Assembly (NCBI RefSeq): GCF_905220565.1
Contig: NC_059422.1
Span: 2,120,501-2,184,500 of the forward strand
DNA length: 64,000 bases
Source: Melitaea cinxia
Taxonomy: Eukaryota > Arthropoda > Insecta > Lepidoptera > Nymphalidae
Reading direction: 5' to 3'
Shown here: positions 54,541 to 64,000 of the stretch, one piece after another
Layout: each line of letters opens with the position of its first letter
How positions within the stretch are numbered: position 1 is the first letter of the stretch
Notes under the pieces: model-generated
Seen by the model: only the letters and a program-made list of their open reading frames with translations
The model's database searches: none
What the model was told of the DNA's origin: nothing
Program-made: the position numbers and the translations under genes

Positions 54541-55857
54541 TTCTTCTTCTGTTCTTATTCTGTTCTATTCTATTCTGTTCTGTTTTATTCTGTTCTGTTC
54601 TATTCTATTCTGTTCTATTCTGTTCTGTTCTTATTCTGTTCTATTCTGTTTTGTTCTATTCTGTTCTATGCTGTTCTATTCTGTTCTATTTTGTTCTGTT
54701 CTATTCTATTTTGTTCTCTATTCTGTTTAGTTTTGTTTTGTTCTGTTCTTTTCTGTTCTCTACTATTCTGTTCGCTACTATTCTGTTCTGTTCTATTCTG
54801 TTCTATTCTGATCTTATTCTATTCTATTCTGTTCTGTTCTATTCTGTTCTGTTCTTATTCTGTTCTATTCTATTCTGTTCTATTCTTTTCTATTCTATTC
54901 TGTTCTGTTCTTATTCTGTTCTATTCTATTCTGTTCTGTTCTATTCTATTCTGTTCTATTCTATTCTATTCTGTTCTATTCTATTCTGTTCTGTTCTATT
55001 CTGTTCTGTTCTATTCTGTTCTGTTCTGTTCTGTTCTATTCTGTTCTATTCTGTTCTGTTCTTATTCTGTTCTATTCTATTCTGTTCTGTTTTATTCTGT
55101 TCTGTTCTATTTTGTTCTATTCTGTTCTATGCTGTTCTGTTCTTTTCTGTTCTATGCTGTTCTATTCTGTTCTATTTTGTTCTGTTGTATTCTATTTTGT
55201 TCTTTATTCTGTTTAGTTTTGTTTTGTTCTGTTCTTTTCTGTTCTCTACTATTCTGTTCGCTACTATTCTGTTCTGTTCTATTCTGTTCTGTTCTTATTC
55301 TGTTCTATTCTATTCTGTTCTATTCTTTTCTGTTCTATTCTGTTCTGTTCTTATTCTGTTCTATTCTATTCTGTTCTGTTCTATTCTTTTCTGTTCTATT
55401 CTATTCTGTTCTATTCTATTCTATTCTGTTCTATTCTATTCTGTTCTGTTCTGTTCTGTTCTGTTCTATTCTGTTCTGTTCTGTTCTATTCTGTTCTGTT
55501 CTTATTCTGTTCTATTCTATTCTGTTCTGTTTTATTCTGTTCTGTTCTATTTTATTCTGTTCTATTTTGTTCTATTCTGTTCTATGCTGTTCTATTCTGT
55601 TCTATTCTGTTCTGTTCTTTTCTGTTCTATGCTGTTCTATTCTGTTCTATTTTGTTCTGTTTTATTCTATTTTGTTTTCTATTCTGTTTAGTTTTGTTCT
55701 GTTCTGTTCTTTTCTGTTCTCTACTATTCTGTTCGCTACTATTCTGTTCTGTTCTATTCTGTTCTATTCTTTTCTGTTCTTATTCTGTTCTATTCTATTC
55801 TGTTCTATTCTGTTCTGTTCTATTCTATTTTGTTCTTTATTCTGTTTAGTTTTGTTC
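54541..55857 (+). repeat. TTCTR pentanucleotide array, 1.3 kb
   Basis: Almost pure interleaved TTCTG/TTCTA with TTTTG and TTATT variants. A longer marker with 'tctgtttagttttgtt' recurs at 54722, 55208, 55683 and 55841, giving higher-order periods of 486 and 475 and a short 158 bp step. Frames of 346 and 412 codons here (Leu/Phe/Cys/Ser/Tyr/Ile only) are translation artefacts. Confidence 0.96.
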
Positions 55858-56350
55858 AAATTTCAAGTCTCTTACTTCAAAAACATAGGACTTTCATACA
55901 AACTTCCAACCCCCGTTTTACCCCCTTAAGGATCGAGTTTCGTAAAATCCGTTTCTAGCGGATGTCTACGCTCTATAAGGAACCTACTTGCCAAATTCCA
56001 AGTTTGTAGGTGGTATAGTTTCGGAGATTTCGTGATGAGTGAGTCAACCTACCATCCCCCGTTTTAACCCAAAAAGGGAGTTGATTTCTAAATATACATT
56101 ATTTGAACACCTTCTCATCATTTATAGAGCATACATTTTAAATATCAAGCATCTTACTTCAAAAACATAGAACTTTCATACAAACATCCAACCCCCGTTT
56201 TACCCCCTTAGGGATCGAGTTTCGTAAGATCCGTTCTTAGCGGATGCCTACGCTCTATAAGGAACCTATCTGCCAAATTTCAAGTTTCTAGGTGCTATAG
56301 TTTCGGAGATTTCGTGATGAATGACCTTTCGCTTTTATATATATTATAGA
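55858..56350 (+). repeat. Satellite-like monomers, middle block
   Basis: It resumes at 'aaatttcaagtctcttactt', which also ends the left block. About 27 bases are therefore present on both sides of the pentanucleotide array. It ends 'acctttcgcttttatatata', the terminal phrase of element G. Confidence 0.9.
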
Positions 56351-57175
56351 CTAGCTGTGCCCGCGGCTTCGCCCGCGTTGTAATCAGTTTGTCACAAAGT
56401 TTTCCCGGCAAACTTCCAGTGAAACTCTCATCAAAATCGGCTTAACCGTTTCGTAAACCTTCCTCTTGAAGCCCTCTCTCCATTGGTGAATCCGCATGAA
56501 AATCCGTTCAGTAGATTTTGAGGGAATCGATCACATACACTTTTGGGGACTTTATTTTATAATACACTAACTGTTGCCCGCGACTACGTCCGCGTGGTTA
56601 TGAAGATGCATTACTATTAAGATGATTAACGTAAATTATTATTTTTTTCAGTCACTTGAAATGCTTATCACTCTGAATAACTTTTTCAAAGGCACAATTT
56701 AATATAATTTAATAGTTATTTTTATAAAACCTCTCTATACACCACATTTTTAGTTTTATTTTCAGGCTGCAGTATAAATCCATGGCTCCTAAGTATACTG
56801 AGTCAACTCTACTTCTAATAACTTTATTTTTTTGTTACATAGGTAGATAGGAAATGAAGTAAATGTTATTAATATCTTAAAAAAATGAAATAGTCAAAAG
56901 TTGTTAGTTGACTCAGTATACTTAGGAGCCATCGAAATAACCTATCAAGCGAACTTATGGCTACTGAATATATTTCATACAAACTATTAACCCCAATTAT
57001 ACCCCCTTCGCGGTGGAATATCTCAAAATTCGTTTTTAGCGGACGTCTACTAACTATAATCTACCTCCCTACCAAATTTCATCTTTGTCGATCTTGGATG
57101 GAGGGACCATCCAGAGGTATTTGAGTTCTCGTGATGAGTGAGTCAGTGACCTTTCTCTTTTATATAGATTACGAT
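56351..57175 (+). repeat. Element G head block, copy 2 (with MITE)
   Basis: 'actagctgtgcccgcggctt' to 'gtgacctttctcttttatat', parallel to 52674-53340 with scattered substitutions and a nested MITE at 56780-56934. Confidence 0.88.
56780..56934. mobile_element. 155 bp MITE with 28 bp inverted ends
   Basis: The arms 56780-56807 and 56907-56934 are complementary at 27 of 28 positions (core 'atggctcctaagtatactga'). A 4-base 'aaat' duplication flanks it (56776-56779, 56935-56938). The empty paralogous site at 53104-53107 confirms the boundaries. No coding capacity; superfamily not assigned. Confidence 0.9.
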
Positions 57176-58325
57176 GTATATAGATTAGAGATTTGTATAT
57201 AGATTACGATGTATTATTTGGACACTTCCTCACCATCTATAAAGCATACATTTTAAATTTCAAGTCTCTTACCTTAATAACATAGGACTTTCATACAAAC
57301 TTCCAACCCCCGTTTTACCCCTTTAGGGGTCAAGTTTTGTAAAACCCGTTTTCACCGAATGTCTACGCCCTCTAAGGAACCTATCTGCAAAATTTCAAGT
57401 TTCTAGCTGTTATAGTTTCTGAGATTTCGCGATGAGTGAGTCAACCTACCATCCCTCGTTTAAACCCCAAAAGGGAGTTGATTTCTAAAGATACATTATT
57501 TGAACACCTTCTGACTATCTATAGAGCATATATTTTAAATTTCAAGTCTCTTACTTCAAAAACATAGGACTTTCATACAAACTTCCAACCCCCGTTTTAT
57601 CCCCTTAGGGGTCGAATTTCGTAAAATCTGTTCTTAGCGAATGTCTACGACCTATAAGGAGCCTATCTGCTAAATTTCAAGTTTGTAGGTGTTATAGTTT
57701 CGCAGATTTCGTGATGAGTGAGTCAACCTACCATACCCCGTTTTAACCCCAAACGGGAGTTGATTTCTAAAGATAAATTATTTGGACACCTTTTCAACAT
57801 GTATAGACCATACATTTTAAATTTATGTCTTTTAGTTCTGAAACATAGGACTTTCATACAAACTTCCAACCCCCGTTTTACCCCTTTAGGGGTCGAGTTT
57901 CGTAAAATTCATTCTTAGCGGTAGCTTGCGCCCTATAAGAAGCCTACCTGTTAAATTTCAAGTTTGTAGGTGTTATAGTTTCGTAGATTTTGTGATCAGT
58001 GAGTCAACCTACGATCCCCCGTTTTAACCCCAAAAAGGAGTTGATTTCTAAAAATACATTATTCGGACACCTTTTTACCATCTATAGAGCTTACATTTTA
58101 AATTTCAATTATCTTACTTCAAAAACATAGGACTTTCATACAAACTTCCAACCCCCGTTTTACCCCCTTAGGGGTCGAGTTTCGTAAAATCCGTTCTTAG
58201 CGGATGCCTACGTCTTATAAGGAGCCTACCTGCCAAATTTCAAGTTTGTATGTGTTATAGTTTCGGAGATTTCGTGATGAGTGAGTGACCTTTCGCTTTT
58301 ATATATATTATTATAGATTATAGAT
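57176..58325 (+). repeat. Satellite-like monomers, right block
   Basis: About four monomers. 'gatgagtgagtcaac' occurs near 57432 and 57714, a variant 'gatcagtgagtcaac' near 57993, and the last reads 'gatgagtgagtgacctttcg', then TA-rich DNA. Small frames here (57718-57918) are artefacts. Confidence 0.9.
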
Positions 58326-58329
58326 AGAT

Positions 58330-58525
58330 AACCGACCCCGATGGCTTACCGTGCTCTCCGATGCACTATGTGGCGACCCACACATCATCATGTCATGACA
58401 GATATCCAAACCGGAAAGAAATATTTTTACAAATACAAATATCCGTCCCGAGCGGGAATCGAACCCGTAAACCGTCGGTATTTTAGGCGACTATTCGCAG
58501 CATTACACCAGAGCGATTGTTAACC
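58330..58525 (-). repeat. SINE family D, head half, antisense
   Basis: 'gcttaccgtgctctccgatg', 'gtcccgagcgggaatcgaac' (complement of the B box) and 'tcggtattttaggcgac', ending 'cagcattacaccagagcg'. Confidence 0.8.
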
Positions 58526-58551
58526 AAATTATAGCAAATTATAGCACTCAA

Positions 58552-58667
58552 CGGTCACCAACACGCCTGCCCAGCGTGGTGACTATGGGCAAAACACATG
58601 AGTTCACGCCATTTTTGGCTCGAACTTGTGGAGGCCTATGTCCAGTAGTGGACTGCGATAGGCTGAA

Positions 58668-58699
<32 letters not shown>

Positions 58700-58700
58700 A
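58552..58700 (+). repeat. SINE-like family B, 3' part
   Basis: 'gcccagcgtggtgactatgg' to 'gtccagtagtggactgcgat', then a (GAT)n tail of about nine units. Confidence 0.88.
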
Positions 58701-59394
58701 GCACTCAGGGAAAACCTCAGGAGGAAGGCCATTCCACACTTTTCATGCACGCGGAAAGAATGCGAGCGAAACTCGCACATTGGTTGCAAACCATACATCC
58801 AATTGGTATGGATGAAACTTAGACCTTAGGGCGAAGGGTGCGATGGTAAAAACGTTACGGTGGCACCATATCAAAGAGTTCTTCAGAATACACACTTCTA
58901 TATAATCATACACATAGTCAAAATCGATTGCAAAACGACTTGGCACGGCATCCAGAGACTGGCAACACAGTCGAGCAATTCATCAATAGTAACGATACAT
59001 CGCAATATCGTGAAGAAAATTTGTGAAAATTACTAAAATAAAGACAATGGCAATTACGATATGGTCTCTTTTCTCAATTATCCTATTATACGCCAACTTG
59101 ATGTCTAACTATGGTAATAATAGGTAAAGTTGTCTTCGACTTGTATAATAATACAAAGCACGTTTAAATTGAATCTAATTGTTTTCGCATTCACGGGTCT
59201 CTTGTAACGAAGCAAATATTTAAGCCTCTTATGTTTTTTTTTTGTACTTCATATTCATTTTAAGAATTTTAGTAAACTATGTCATGATTTTAAACTTTTA
59301 ACAAAGCCTTGAGTATTAATTTGTAGTTCAATATTAAGAAAATCTGTTAATAGGATTTATAGGCGGCATAGGATTCTTTTTCCGTGTAGCCTAT
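58701..59394. other. Unassigned interval
   Basis: The patch 58700-58960 is less AT-rich, but no frame on either strand shows recognisable motifs. The rest is AT-rich. Confidence 0.35.
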
Positions 59395-59770
59395 AGGTCG
59401 GAGCCTATGATAATAAATGGGACTGACAGCTTAACGTGCTCTCCGAGACATGGTAGGGCGATCCACAAGGACAGACAACTTAATCGAAAATATTTTTACA
59501 AATACAAATATTCACCGCCGGCCTGAATTTAAAGCAATTAGAGTATAACGACACGATTGTTCATTATGTTAAAAAAATGTACGACGTCCGCTCTAGTCAA
59601 GTATTGGCATGTTTGACTAATGTCAACGGTCTTGTATTTGATTTCCGTTTCAAGCGGATATTTGTATTTATTTCTAGATATATTTCCTTTTGTGTCTTGT
59701 CCACGAAGTGCCTCAGAGAAACAAGAACATGTTCTGGTTAATATCGTAAACACCTGATAGCAATCGTTAT
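59395..59770. repeat. Two SINE family D fragments, opposed
   Basis: 59395-59570 is antisense ('gtgctctccgagacatggta', 'aatatttttacaaataca'). 59600-59770 is sense and diverged ('gatttccgtttcaagcggat', 'gaagtgcctcagagaaac', 'ctgatagcaatcgttattct'). Confidence 0.65.
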
Positions 59771-59796
59771 TCTTGGTTGACAATTTATTCGCAAGG

Positions 59797-59862
59797 ATTT
59801 TTTTTTTTTTATACAATTATGTCGGCAAACAAGCGTACGGCTCAGCTGAAGGTAAGCGATTG
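59797..59862 (-). repeat. Retroposon family A, short
   Basis: A T run, then 'gtcggcaaacaagcgtacgg' and 'ctcagctgaaggtaagcgat', truncated after about 45 bases. Confidence 0.75.
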
Positions 59863-60905
59863 TAATAAGGTTTAATTTCTGCTTATAGTTATAAAAACAT
59901 TTAATAAAATAGTTCATATGGTAAACAATTTTTATTACAAAATATACAGCACAGTACAAAAATTGAGGAACTATTGCTATATAAATAAATAAACTTAAAT
60001 GGTTCATTATTTAACATTGATTATCAAATTTTTTAGCTGTCATTAAAAAACAATATAAAAAAGTAAATGTTAATTCCTACTTTAGATCGATTTCTCTTAT
60101 ACAAAACAAAATTAATTAATATTTGAAAAAAAATGAAACTGTATTCAACTTCAAGTGTAACAAACTTAAAAATGTTTTTGAACATGAGTAGTTATCAAAA
60201 AGCAATTAAATAAATAAAGCATTAAATATACATAGAAAGAGTTTTGAGCTAATAGTAGGAATTAATTACTTATTTTTATACCAATTTTTATTTTTTTTAT
60301 TGCAACAATTAATGTTGACAATATGGCGTTCGAACGCCATTTTAAATTCTTCAAAATCTTAGAAGAATGTGGTAAATACCTATTTAAATAAATTGATAAG
60401 TTATTAAATAAATAAATTATTGACCTAAAATTATATAGTTTAAGGTAACTATAAAATATTAACAACAATTAATACTTTCGGTTTATTACCACATTTAATA
60501 AATTAATATAAATAATTGTTTTATTAGTAGGTACTAACTAACAAGCTAAGTAGTAATATTTCACTGTTCGATTATTCTAAACTAGACTTGCCTCGCAATG
60601 TCACCCGCGTTAAGAAAGAAGAAGATTTTAACACAATTTTACTTTTTGAGCAAAATAACTTATTATTTATGTCCATAGGTAATAATATGGAAATGACAAT
60701 ATTCACTCATTTTACAAATATAGGTACCATGTAAAATATGCTTAAAGTTTTAATAAAGCCTCTATTTTTATCATAGTCTATCTTTTCTATTATTAGTAAA
60801 ATACGTCGCCGAGAAGAAGGCTATAAAACATCACGGTACGACCATGAGATGTATTGTAACCATAAATGTCAACGCAGGTGAAAATGCTAGGAAATATTAA
60901 AAAAA
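59863..60905. other. AT-rich interval, one perfect palindrome
   Basis: 60323-60340 is a perfect 18-base palindrome, 'atggcgttcgaacgccat'. No gene or shared repeat otherwise. Confidence 0.4.
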
Positions 60906-61205
60906 TATGTGTATGTCAGCTCCGACACACGACTGGAGCTTACTCCTTCAGATTGACTGTCTAAATAGGCACATAAAAGGCTTACTTTTGGTCTAAGAAA
61001 AACATGAATACCATATCAAATGGTAAATAAATGAGTCAAATAACGCCATCTATCGGAACCCTTTTGGGGTGCGATAGATGGCGCTATTAGAAAATGTCGT
61101 GAATGTGAACATGAACTAAAAGGTAGCGAAGTCATTCGATCAGTAGATTTTACTACTCATATCTTTTTCATACCGGAGGCCTTATATGAATATCGATTTT
61201 TAAAG
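60906..61205 (-). repeat. Dispersed repeat K, antisense, with hairpin
   Basis: The complement of 45826-46055 ('gactgtctaaataggcac', 'ttcataccggaggccttata'). It carries a perfect 12-base stem, 'cgccatctatcg' (61044-61055) with its complement at 61072-61083, absent as a pair in the other copy. Confidence 0.75.
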
Positions 61206-61672
61206 AGTAAATTCCAAAAGTTGTAGGCCACATTGTTAAATATAAATAAATAACAGGCTATATTACATCACATAAAGTAGTGCGTACATATAAATTTCAA
61301 TCTAAAGTACATCGTGACTGAAAGGGAGTAACGCCACAAGTCACATGTATGTGCATACATTATGTATGTGTTCCTGTATTCCACTTACATACATACATTC
61401 AAATCAATTCAAATCTATGTAATTCACTGTAGACTATTACATATACAGATTTAGTCACTTAATAAGATATTTAGTTTCTATTTTCTATATAAAAATAATA
61501 ATTTACAGCATTAGCATTCAGCATCCATTAAACATCTTTTGACGTTCGAATGATAAATGACGCGTAATAAGTATTAAAATGTCGAATAAAATATAATTAT
61601 TTATCTTAATAACAATTCTTATTTGGTGAAAATAATTGACTGTTCCTTTGACTACAGGCGCAGTCGTAGCAA

Positions 61673-61818
61673 TTATTGTGTTACGTACGTCCCCGGTTCG
61701 ATTTTCATATAGTGTCCATACGGTGTGCTTATAGTTTGAGGTCCGGCGTACGGGTCTACAATAACGTTGACTTGTTTCGTGTCTGCTGCCTGAGTTTGAC
61801 CGTCTCTGCTCCATGGTG
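61673..61818 (-). CDS. Last coding exon of an unrecognised host gene
   Basis: On the minus strand a good acceptor ('tttttattttag|CACC') opens this 146-base exon. Two leading bases complete a split Ser codon from the upstream exon. Then 47 codons run from PWSRDGQTQAADTKQVNVIV to the end ..MKIEPGTYVTQ and a TAA stop at 61673-61675. It is clearly richer in GC than its flanks and belongs to no repeat. The protein tail is hydrophilic with Pro/Tyr/Gly residues; I do not recognise the family. The alternative frame starting at the ATG inside this exon gives a 98-codon chance reading without splice support. Confidence 0.72.
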
Positions 61819-62993
61819 CTAAAATAAAAATATATTAATATTTTGTAGTGTCATCTTGCGGCGAATAGTTGTACTTGATATCGTACTGGGGAAAGCGTTT
61901 CTCGTACTGGGAAAGGCGTTTGTAATAAAAACCTAGCCATTAAATAAAATTGATATTTAGTGTGAAAAACATAAGCATGTTATTATTAATTTAAAATATA
62001 TTGCTAACAATTAGATATTACAGAGAATTATTTAACACACCCTAGTCCATATGTGTACCCAGAATTTTTTAAAGGTGTGGCAAAACACGTAAAGACTCGA
62101 TAAGTAGAAGATTAAAAATACTTTTTGTTAACTGCTACTTTTTATTTACCCTTTCTATCAACACTACTTTAACAATAATTTGGTGAGGTTTTGGAGGATC
62201 TATCAAAAATTTCCTAATAAAAATCTAAATATCTATTATTAGCTTCGAGTTAAGATGGGGCAAAAGCTTCTCACTGTGGGTACGCTCATGCCCCAGTCCT
62301 CTAATTTTTTTTTCTATATTTTTCTATTCATTACTAGGTGGCGCTGTTAATCACAAACTTTACTGCGATAGTTTTATAATATTTATTAATACTACAAATA
62401 GTCGCTAGATGTCATAATAAAAACACAGTTTAATATTAACTGTATAATTATCGAAAATTCGAAATAAATATATTATGTAAATTATTTATTTCGAATTTTC
62501 GTAAAGCATAGCATAGCATATATACTTAGAATTTTTGGAAATATTATATTATTTTTAGAATAGATATCTAATTAAATGGCGACCGTTCTGGTGTAATGGT
62601 GCGTGTGCCGGTGGCTGTGCCTAAACACCGACGGTCTCGGGTTCGATTCCCGCTCGGAGTGGATATTTTGGACTGTATACAAATATTTATTTACGGTTAG
62701 GTTTTTAGTCCTTGTGGGTCTCCCCACCGTGCCTCGGAAAGCACGTTAAACTGTCGGTTCCGGTTGTTATTATGTTCACCCGAAAGCGATCGTTAGTCGT
62801 GGAAGGGAATGTATCCACCAACACGCATTGGAGCAGCGTGGTGGATTAAGCTCTGATCCTTCCCTACATGAAAAGAGACCTAGGCCCAGCAGTGGGATAT
62901 TACAGGCTAAAGCATTATTTATTTATTAATGAGATTTTAAATCAAATATAAGTACACAACAAATCCTAGACGTAACTAAAAAAAAATACATAC
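61819..62993 (-). other. Intron of the host gene
   Basis: 1175 bases with donor GTATGT (minus strand, next to 62993) and acceptor TTTTAG (next to 61819). It holds a hairpin: an 18-base perfect stem, 62452-62469 with 62484-62501. It also holds a full-length sense-strand SINE D. Confidence 0.7.
62577..62935 (+). repeat. tRNA-headed SINE family D, full-length reference
   Basis: 'ctggtgtaatggtgcgtgtg' (A-box-like), 'gggttcgattcccgctcgga' (B box) and body 'gtgggtctccccaccgtgcc'. The tail is 'agcagcgtggtggattaagc' to 'agtgggatattacaggct'. It lies antisense in the intron of the host gene. Confidence 0.88.
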
Positions 62994-63120
62994 ATATCAC
63001 CCTGTGTTCATCTCCGTGGTACCCGTTGCCCCCGTTGTGAATGTGCAGATGAATTTCTTTCTGATGAGGCGTCCATTCTTGGTTATGATGCTGAGTCTTG
63101 GACGCGAACAGCGCTCCGAT
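62994..63120 (-). CDS. Penultimate coding exon of the host gene
   Basis: A 127-base exon on the minus strand. The acceptor is 'ttattatttcag|ATCGG' and the donor is 'GTGATAT|gtatgta'. It has 42 codons plus one base, beginning IGALFASKTQHHNQEWTPHQ and continuing through KEIHLHIHNGGNGYHGDEHR. The leftover base plus the two leading bases of 61673-61818 make TCA, so the frame crosses the junction exactly. The segment is His-rich (nine His in about 28 residues), which could mean metal binding or a secreted structural protein. Upstream exons must lie beyond 63120 and I could not find them in the window. No family recognised. Confidence 0.72.
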
Positions 63121-63140
63121 CTGAAATAATAATGTATTTT

Positions 63141-63335
63141 TGAAGTAAAACTTCTTTACATACGTTTGACTTGGGGAGTAAGCTGGTAATACGTGACGAG
63201 AGGGTTACGAAAGGTGTGATCGGGTGAGGCGAACGGAAGTTGAGAGGGAGATATAATTTAATGAAGATAGAAAGAGAGAGAGAGTTACGTTTCGTATGTT
63301 CAGTCGTATGGTCTAAAAAGCACACTCGTTTTTTT
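63141..63335 (+). repeat. MITE-like family H
   Basis: 'tgaagtaaaacttctttaca', 'tacgtgacgagagggttacg' and 'ttcagtcgtatggtct'. The right inverted arm is missing. It sits about 20 bases upstream of the host exon's acceptor, in the preceding intron. Confidence 0.75.
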
Positions 63336-63439
63336 ATATGAAAGTCTGTTTTTGACTTATACACATATATTATTAATGTCGAAATGTAATAGACGAGTTA
63401 CTTTCGCTGTGATTCGAGTTATATTGGTTACACTAACGA

Positions 63440-63498
63440 GCGCGACTTTGGGGAAGTCTATGTCTAGCAGTGGACTGCGATAGGTTGAAATAACCAAC
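63440..63498 (+). repeat. SINE-like family B tail scrap
   Basis: 'gcgcgactttggggaagtct', then 'atgtctagcagtggactgcg'. Truncated on both sides. Confidence 0.75.
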
Positions 63499-64000
63499 AA
63501 AGTATGTAAGAAATGGACGTGATATCCTGAATACAGCTTTCTGGTATAGACTAAGTCCTAAGTAAGTAGAGTTAGGCCGAAATGCGTTTGAAAATGGCCG
63601 AATACTTTTTTTTAAGTAGGTATATACAGATCTATAAGACAATACTAAATCGCCATTTGCTTTTATTATTTTTATTTTATGATTCTAGAAAGTCACTGAA
63701 AAAGTAAATCCATATTTATTCAAATAAAACTGAACCTAAGAACCGAAAAAGAACGCGCATTACTTTCTAACGACTGCATCAAATTGAATAATTCTTTTTT
63801 GTTTTTTTTTTTTTATGTTAGGACAAGGTTCGTATAAAATAAAAGTTTAAAAATCGATATAGCCACGAAAAAAAAAATATTCCTTTACAAAGTGTGTCGG
63901 GTCAGTTACGACTACAAATTAAAAAAAAAATGTCATTTATGTATTATTAATAAACGATTTTTTTTTTCGCTTACTATTTATACTTCTTGATTAATTACAA
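63499..64000. other. AT-rich window end, nothing recognised
   Basis: No exon with splice signals in frame with the host gene and no repeat copy. T- and A-runs dominate. Confidence 0.4.

Noticed and set aside
54410..55929. Frames of 106, 346 and 412 codons made only of Leu, Phe, Ser, Cys, Tyr, Ile, Val
   Set aside because: They are pure translations of the TTCTR pentanucleotide array. A five-base repeat without stops is open in all three frames on this strand, so length is not evidence of coding.
61518..61814. 98-codon minus-strand frame starting at an internal ATG
   Set aside because: It uses a different frame from the splice-consistent exon and reads through the stop region into AT-rich DNA. 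The spliced reading explains the sequence better.
62577..62665. tRNA-like sequence with good A and B boxes
   Set aside because: It is the head of SINE family D, repeated many times in the window, with no plausible tRNA cloverleaf acceptor pairing and a SINE body attached.

Overview
The window is most likely a stretch of lepidopteran (moth or butterfly) nuclear DNA. It is strongly AT-rich and has almost no continuous coding sequence. It is packed with interspersed repeats typical of Lepidoptera: tRNA-headed SINEs, non-LTR 3' ends followed by poly(A) or (GAT)n tails, 'ACCGACTTC' fold-back elements, and the 'ctagctgtgcccgcgg...gtgatgagtgagtga' element. I cannot name the species. Letters A to P are local labels for repeat families recognised by comparing copies inside the window; they are not published names.

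Layout. 1-0.4 kb is the edge of a satellite-like repeat. 0.4-8.5 kb is repeat fragments, two small inverted-repeat elements (5.24-5.56 and 5.89-6.35 kb), a broken LINE 3' end (6.6-7.3 kb) and a possible divergent promoter near 3.3-3.6 kb. 8.58-12.48 kb is an irritans-type mariner whose transposase is split by a 2.6 kb 5'-truncated LINE on the minus strand. That LINE carries an intact, GC-rich ORF for a virus-like superfamily-1 (SF1) RNA helicase. 12.6-52.6 kb is nested repeats: a LINE relic inside an inverted-repeat pair, a decayed 977 bp hAT transposon with perfect 8 bp target duplications, a CR1/Jockey-like LINE tail, several hAT-type and fold-back MITEs, at least ten SINE-like families, and tandem arrays at 20.7, 32.3 and 44.5 kb. 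52.67-58.32 kb is one locus made of two diverged head blocks, about 280 bp satellite-like monomers, and a 1.3 kb TTCTR pentanucleotide array with higher-order structure. 58.3-61.6 kb is more SINEs. 61.67-63.12 kb holds the only host gene I can support: the last two coding exons of an unrecognised gene on the minus strand, joined by a phase-consistent intron.

How it works together. There is no operon-like logic; the window is a transposon graveyard with one gene end. The most informative feature is the helicase LINE. Its SF1 motifs are intact, its poly(A) tail and target duplication show LINE-type insertion, and its composition differs sharply from its surroundings. Nested insertions give relative ages: hAT into SINE B, hAT MITE into SINE C, element F into element L, and LINE into mariner. 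Long apparent reading frames at 54.4-55.9 kb are translation artefacts of the pentanucleotide array.
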